Assembly: GCA_900313545.1 (NCBI GenBank)
Contig: OMRS01000225.1
Span: forward strand, 1 to 11,090
Direction: 5' to 3'
DNA from: an uncultured Eubacteriales bacterium
GTDB lineage: Bacteria > Bacillota_A > Clostridia > Christensenellales > Aristaeellaceae
DNA length: 11,090 nucleotides
The notes under the pieces: generated by a model
Told to the model about the DNA's origin: nothing
Database searches by the model: none
The model's input: only the letters and a program-made list of their open reading frames with translations
Shown here: one piece after another, positions 8,227 to 11,090 of the stretch
How positions within the stretch are numbered: the first letter of the stretch is position 1
How the letters are laid out: each line of letters starts with the position of its first letter
Made by a program: the position numbers and the translations under genes

Positions 8227-10647
8227 TTATCCGTGAGTACAGTTTTCCAGAATCCGGAAAAGGGAGCTTTGTCCCGGATTCCCCCGGGCGCCTTCGATTG
8301 TCCGGACCTCAAAGGGCCGCTGCCTGAGGTGCAGCAGTCCCGCCTGTTTCATCATCCACAGGCCCGAAAGCGCCGCACCCGGCAGCAGGTCGGTGTCCTG
8401 GGCAAGCGCCGCAAGGTCCGCGGCGCCTCCCTGACGGAGCTTTCGGTACAGGTCCCGCAGCTGCTCCATGTCCGGGGTCACCTCCGCGGCAAAGGCCCGG
8501 CGAAGGTCCCGCAGCTCTACCTGGACGATTTCCGGGTTGAACAGCGTAGAGACCTCGCTGATCTCCGCAGGACAGAAGGGGGGCTCCAGAAAGACCACGC
8601 GCCGGGGCTTGAACGGGAAATCCCGCCAGCGTGGAGCAAGGACAAAGGCGTTGAATCCCCGTGAATCCGCTGGAGTGAACAGAGAATAGTCGATCTCCTC
8701 ATTGGCAAGCAGGACCGCGATCTCCGCTGTGCTCATGAGGACAAACTGCGCCGTGTTGGCACAGAACACCGTCCCCTGCAGGCTTTCCCGCGTCCATCCG
8801 GGGATGGCCCTTTGGGCCTCCATCATGGTCATGCGGGTCACGGGCGCCGCTTCCGTCCCGTTGCAGGGATAGTCGGCGAGCTTTTCCACCAGCCCCTGGC
8901 GCACTTCCTCCTGCCTGGATGAAACCTGCTGGCGAAATGCCTTCTGGGGTGCAGTGGGCACCATGGCCCGGACCTGGCACTGGACGTTTTTCTGATTGTT
9001 CCATTCATTGACGCACAGGGTAAACAGCACGTCCGCGTGGTCCGGGATGCGGGAGAGCTGATCTCCCATCCGGAACCAGATGGCATCGCTTTTCTGGTCA
9101 TCCTGGACCAGGCGCATGCGCAGGTGTGCCCCTGTACGCCCGATGGGCCGCAGTTCTGTGAGCGAAGCGTTGCTCAGGCGGAACACCGGCTCAGGATTCC
9201 CGTAGCCGGTGGGCTGCATGCCGGAGAAAGCCTGCGCAAACTCCAGCGTCAGCTCCCCCGCGCTCACCTCCAGATCATATTCCTCCCGTGGAATAAAGGC
9301 CTCCGCAGGGGTCGTTTGTGATATCACGCGGCTGAGGGCTTCCCGCAGCGCATCCACGTTTTCGGGCAGCACCGTCAGTCCCGCCGCCTGGGCGTGTCCG
9401 CCGTAGCGAATGAGAAGGTGCTCACAGGAGTGCAGCATTTCAAAGAGGTTGACGCCGGGAATCGAGCGGCAGCTGCCGGTGCACTTTTTTCCGTCGCTGC
9501 TCAGTACCACGGCGGGCCAGTGATAGCGCTCCACCAGGCGGGAGGCCACCAGACCGATAACCCCCGTTTCCCAGCCCTGTCCGCACACGACCAGGACCCG
9601 GTCGCGCGTCAGGTCCACCCTGCCCTCGATCATCTCCAGGGCCTGATGATAGATTTCTCCCTCCAGCTGCTTGCGTTTGTCGTTGTGTTCCTCCAGCTCC
9701 TGAGCCAGCTGCCGCGCCCGTTCCGGATTGCGGGTGGTCAGCAGCTCCACCCCCCTGCCCGCAAGGGCCAGCCGTCCCCCGGCGTTGATGCGGGGCGCCA
9801 GGCGATAGGCGATGTCCGAGGAGGACAGGGGCTCCCGAACCCCCACGATCTCCTGCAGTGCCAGAAGCCCCGGGCGGCGCAGGCGTTCCATGTCCTGAAG
9901 GCCGTAATACACCAGCACCCGGTTCTCATCCACCAGGGGGACGATGTCCGCCACCGTGGCCAGGGCAGCCAGATCCCACAGTCGGCTGGTGGCCTCCGCC
10001 CCGCCCATGGCGCTGACGATCTTGAAGGCCACGCCGGCGCCGCACAGGTACCGGAAGGGATAGTTCCCCAGCAGCGGGTCCAGTACGGCCTCGCACTCGG
10101 GCAGCGCGTCCGGCAGCTGATGGTGGTCAGACACGATCACCTTCATGCCCAGTTCCCTCGCCAGGGCCACCTCCGCCCTGCAGGAAATTCCGCAGTCCAC
10201 GGTGACCAGCAGCCGGTTCCCCTCTGCGGCGATTTTTCGGATCGCCTCGCTGTTGAGACCGTAGCCCTCCCCGTGGCGGTCCGGAATGTAGTAGCTCACC
10301 CGGGACTGGGAGATCCGGGTCCCGTGCAGCCGGTTTTCCTCCTTGCGCAGATAGGTAAGCAGAATGGACGTGGCGGTGACGCCATCCACATCATAATCAC
10401 CGAAGATGCAGATTTTTTCCTGCTTCTGGAGGGTTTCCCGCAGCAGGGCCACAGCCTTGTCCATGTCCTGCATGAGAAACGGGTCATGCAGATGTTCCCG
10501 CTGCGGCTTCAGATACCGCTCAATGTCCCTGCGGCTTTGAAAGCCTCTTGACACCAGCAGTGCCAGAAGCTTCTCAGGGATATCCAGGCCCCGCAGGTCC
10601 GCAGGGATGGGAGGCATTGCCTCGCACTTGGGCAGGATTCTGAGCAT
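8227..10647 (-). CDS. recJ: Single-stranded-DNA-specific 5'-3' exonuclease RecJ
   Basis: An 806-residue RecJ that digests single-stranded DNA 5' to 3' in recombination and repair. The DHH phosphoesterase domain covers about 75-330: FGDYDVDGVTA at 82-92 and SDHHQLPD at 173-180 carry the metal ligands, with DCG at 151-153, ADIVP at 233-237 and RINAGGRL at 286-293. The DHHA1 domain at about 350-430 has the GSCRSIPG loop at 391-398 and RYGGHAQAAG at 414-423. An OB domain follows to about 590, then a C-terminal extension of about 210 residues as in Firmicutes RecJ (near 790 residues). The GSCRS loop usually has Gly or Ala instead of Cys, and the segment before SYYIPDRHGEGYGLN looks several residues longer than usual. 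The frame is open upstream to 10800, but that would run through the spacer hairpins and the secF end. ATG at 10647, with AAAGGA 9 bases upstream, starts at the expected N-terminus. Confidence 0.96.
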   Translation of the reverse strand: MLRILPKCEAMPPIPADLRGLDIPEKLLALLVSRGFQSRRDIERYLKPQREHLHDPFLMQDMDKAVALLRETLQKQEKICIFGDYDVDGVTATSILLTYLRKEENRLHGTRISQSRVSYYIPDRHGEGYGLNSEAIRKIAAEGNRLLVTVDCGISCRAEVALARELGMKVIVSDHHQLPDALPECEAVLDPLLGNYPFRYLCGAGVAFKIVSAMGGAEATSRLWDLAALATVADIVPLVDENRVLVYYGLQDMERLRRPGLLALQEIVGVREPLSSSDIAYRLAPRINAGGRLALAGRGVELLTTRNPERARQLAQELEEHNDKRKQLEGEIYHQALEMIEGRVDLTRDRVLVVCGQGWETGVIGLVASRLVERYHWPAVVLSSDGKKCTGSCRSIPGVNLFEMLHSCEHLLIRYGGHAQAAGLTVLPENVDALREALSRVISQTTPAEAFIPREEYDLEVSAGELTLEFAQAFSGMQPTGYGNPEPVFRLSNASLTELRPIGRTGAHLRMRLVQDDQKSDAIWFRMGDQLSRIPDHADVLFTLCVNEWNNQKNVQCQVRAMVPTAPQKAFRQQVSSRQEEVRQGLVEKLADYPCNGTEAAPVTRMTMMEAQRAIPGWTRESLQGTVFCANTAQFVLMSTAEIAVLLANEEIDYSLFTPADSRGFNAFVLAPRWRDFPFKPRRVVFLEPPFCPAEISEVSTLFNPEIVQVELRDLRRAFAAEVTPDMEQLRDLYRKLRQGGAADLAALAQDTDLLPGAALSGLWMMKQAGLLHLRQRPFEVRTIEGARGNPGQSSLFRILENCTHG

Positions 10648-10656
10648 GGGGGCAGG

Positions 10657-10662
10657 TCCTTT
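10657..10662 (-). promoter_or_regulatory. recJ: Ribosome binding site for recJ, just after a hairpin
   Basis: The minus strand reads AGGAAAGGA then nine bases to the ATG at 10647. The AGG part begins at the foot of the 15-bp stem at 10666, so folding of that stem leaves the site single-stranded at its edge. Confidence 0.6.
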
Positions 10663-10665
10663 CCT

Positions 10666-10708
10666 CTGCTTTGCCCAGTGCCCGTGCTCCGGACACTGGG
10701 CAAAGCAG
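10666..10708 (-). repeat. Perfect 15-bp inverted repeat (hairpin) in the recJ leader
   Basis: The arms 10666-10680 (CTGCTTTGCCCAGTG on the plus strand) and 10694-10708 are exact reverse complements, with a 13-base loop that contains a TCCGGA palindrome. No T-run follows on either strand, so it is not a standard terminator. In the recJ transcript it would form a very stable stem directly upstream of the ribosome binding site. It could protect or position the mRNA 5' end, be a protein-binding operator, or be a copy of a dispersed repeat. The repeat is clear; its role is unknown. Confidence 0.85.
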
Positions 10709-10717
10709 AAATGAAGT

Positions 10718-10748
10718 AAAATCAGGGGCGAGTTCCCCTCGCCCCTGA
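10718..10748 (-). terminator. Rho-independent terminator after secF
   Basis: Arms 10738-10748 and 10722-10732 are perfect 11-bp complements (TCAGGGGCGAG with CTCGCCCCTGA) around a 5-base loop. On the minus strand the stem is followed by TTTTACTT. It begins about 10 bases after the secF stop. The plus-strand side is followed by A residues, so it works in the minus direction only. It separates the secF transcript from the recJ operon. Confidence 0.88.
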
Positions 10749-10757
10749 GGAAAAACG

Positions 10758-11090
10758 TCAGGCTTTTTTCTTTTCCCGCAGGTCCATGAATGTGGCCCAC
10801 AGATACCCGTTGATCATGTTTGCGGAGTAGGTGCCGGCCAGGATGCCGATGATCAGGGGCAGCGCGAACTGCTTGATGGAATCCACGCCGAGCACGTACA
10901 GGGTAACCACCGTCAGCAGCGTGGTGACCGTGGTGTTGAGGGTGCGGCTCAGGGACTGGCTGATGGACATGTTCACCACTTCGACGCGGCCGCGGGCCCG
11001 GTTGGCGCCGGAACGCATGTTCTCGCGGATGCGGTCGAAGATAATGATGGTGTTGTTGATGGAGTAGCCCACGATGGTCAGCAGGGCCGC
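10758..11090 (-). CDS. secF: Protein translocase subunit SecF (or SecF half of SecDF), C-terminal part
   Basis: Only the last 110 residues are inside the window; the gene enters from the right edge. SecF, with SecD, uses the proton gradient to help the SecYEG channel pull exported proteins across the cytoplasmic membrane. The visible part has the hallmark GYSINNTIIIFDRIREN, then SLSRTLNTTVTTLLT, and two hydrophobic segments: about TTLLTVVTLYVLGV and FALPLIIGILAGTYS. It ends with a short charged tail (LREKKKA). A GTG inside the frame (11072) is not the start, because the conserved segment extends before it. Whether secF is separate or fused to secD cannot be seen. A terminator follows at once. 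Confidence 0.94.
   Translation of the reverse strand, partial: AALLTIVGYSINNTIIIFDRIRENMRSGANRARGRVEVVNMSISQSLSRTLNTTVTTLLTVVTLYVLGVDSIKQFALPLIIGILAGTYSANMINGYLWATFMDLREKKKA

Noticed and set aside
10648..10757. Promoter for the recJ operon in the spacer after secF
   Set aside because: No convincing -10 and -35 pair on the minus strand. A promoter may exist but cannot be supported by sequence reading.
10648..10800. N-terminal extension of recJ to an upstream start at 10800
   Set aside because: It would translate the secF end, the terminator and the hairpin, with no family resemblance. ATG 10647 has a ribosome binding site and the expected N-terminus.
1..11090. Mobile elements, CRISPR arrays, tRNA/rRNA genes, toxin-antitoxin or defence modules
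   Set aside because: Looked for on both strands. The minus-strand housekeeping genes fill nearly all of the window, and the largest spacer is 110 bases and is accounted for.

Overview
The window is G+C-rich (roughly 60% by eye) and gene-dense. Every gene I can support lies on the minus strand, so transcription runs from high to low coordinates. The gene content points to a Bacillota (Firmicutes) bacterium, most likely a G+C-rich member of the Clostridia. Evidence: a single bifunctional Rel-type (p)ppGpp enzyme, the order recJ - rel - dtd - metallo-beta-lactamase hydrolase - hemZ, a HemZ-type radical SAM protein, a ZapA of the Gram-positive type, a long peptidase-U32 protein next to zapA, and strong AAGGAGG-type ribosome binding sites. 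I cannot name a genus from the sequence alone.

Layout in transcription order: (1) 11090-10758, the C-terminal end of SecF, followed by a convincing Rho-independent terminator (10718-10748). (2) 10757-10648, a 110-base spacer holding that terminator and a second, perfect 15-bp inverted repeat (10666-10708) that ends at the recJ ribosome binding site. (3) 10647-1, nine genes that read as one operon: recJ, rel, dtd, an MBL-fold hydrolase, hemZ, an uncharacterised gene, a cyclophilin-type peptidyl-prolyl isomerase, zapA and a U32-family protein cut by the window edge. Gaps are at most 47 bases. Four junctions overlap by 1 to 7 bases (TGATG, TTGA, ATGCTGA, GTGA), which suggests translational coupling.

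The operon mixes housekeeping jobs: DNA repair (RecJ), the stringent response (Rel), removal of D-amino acids from mis-charged tRNA (Dtd), a small thiolester-hydrolase-like enzyme, a heme-linked radical SAM protein, protein folding (PPIase), Z-ring assembly (ZapA), and a U32 protein of the group that contains RNA hydroxylases. recJ-rel-dtd-MBL-hemZ is a familiar Firmicutes neighbourhood. The usual apt (between recJ and rel) is absent here, and the hisS-aspS pair often found after hemZ is not there. Their place downstream is taken by the uncharacterised gene and the PPIase-zapA-U32 group.

No mobile element, CRISPR array, tRNA, rRNA or phage gene is visible, and I do not see a new defence-type or otherwise dramatic system. 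The most unusual item is the 316-residue gene at 2578-3528. It looks like a shortened relative of uronate-isomerase/amidohydrolase TIM barrels that has lost the metal-binding histidine motif. Second is the long hairpin abutting the recJ ribosome binding site. Start codons could be refined in several places: rel probably starts at the second ATG (8209), hemZ at TTG, zapA at GTG, and recJ at 10647 rather than further upstream.
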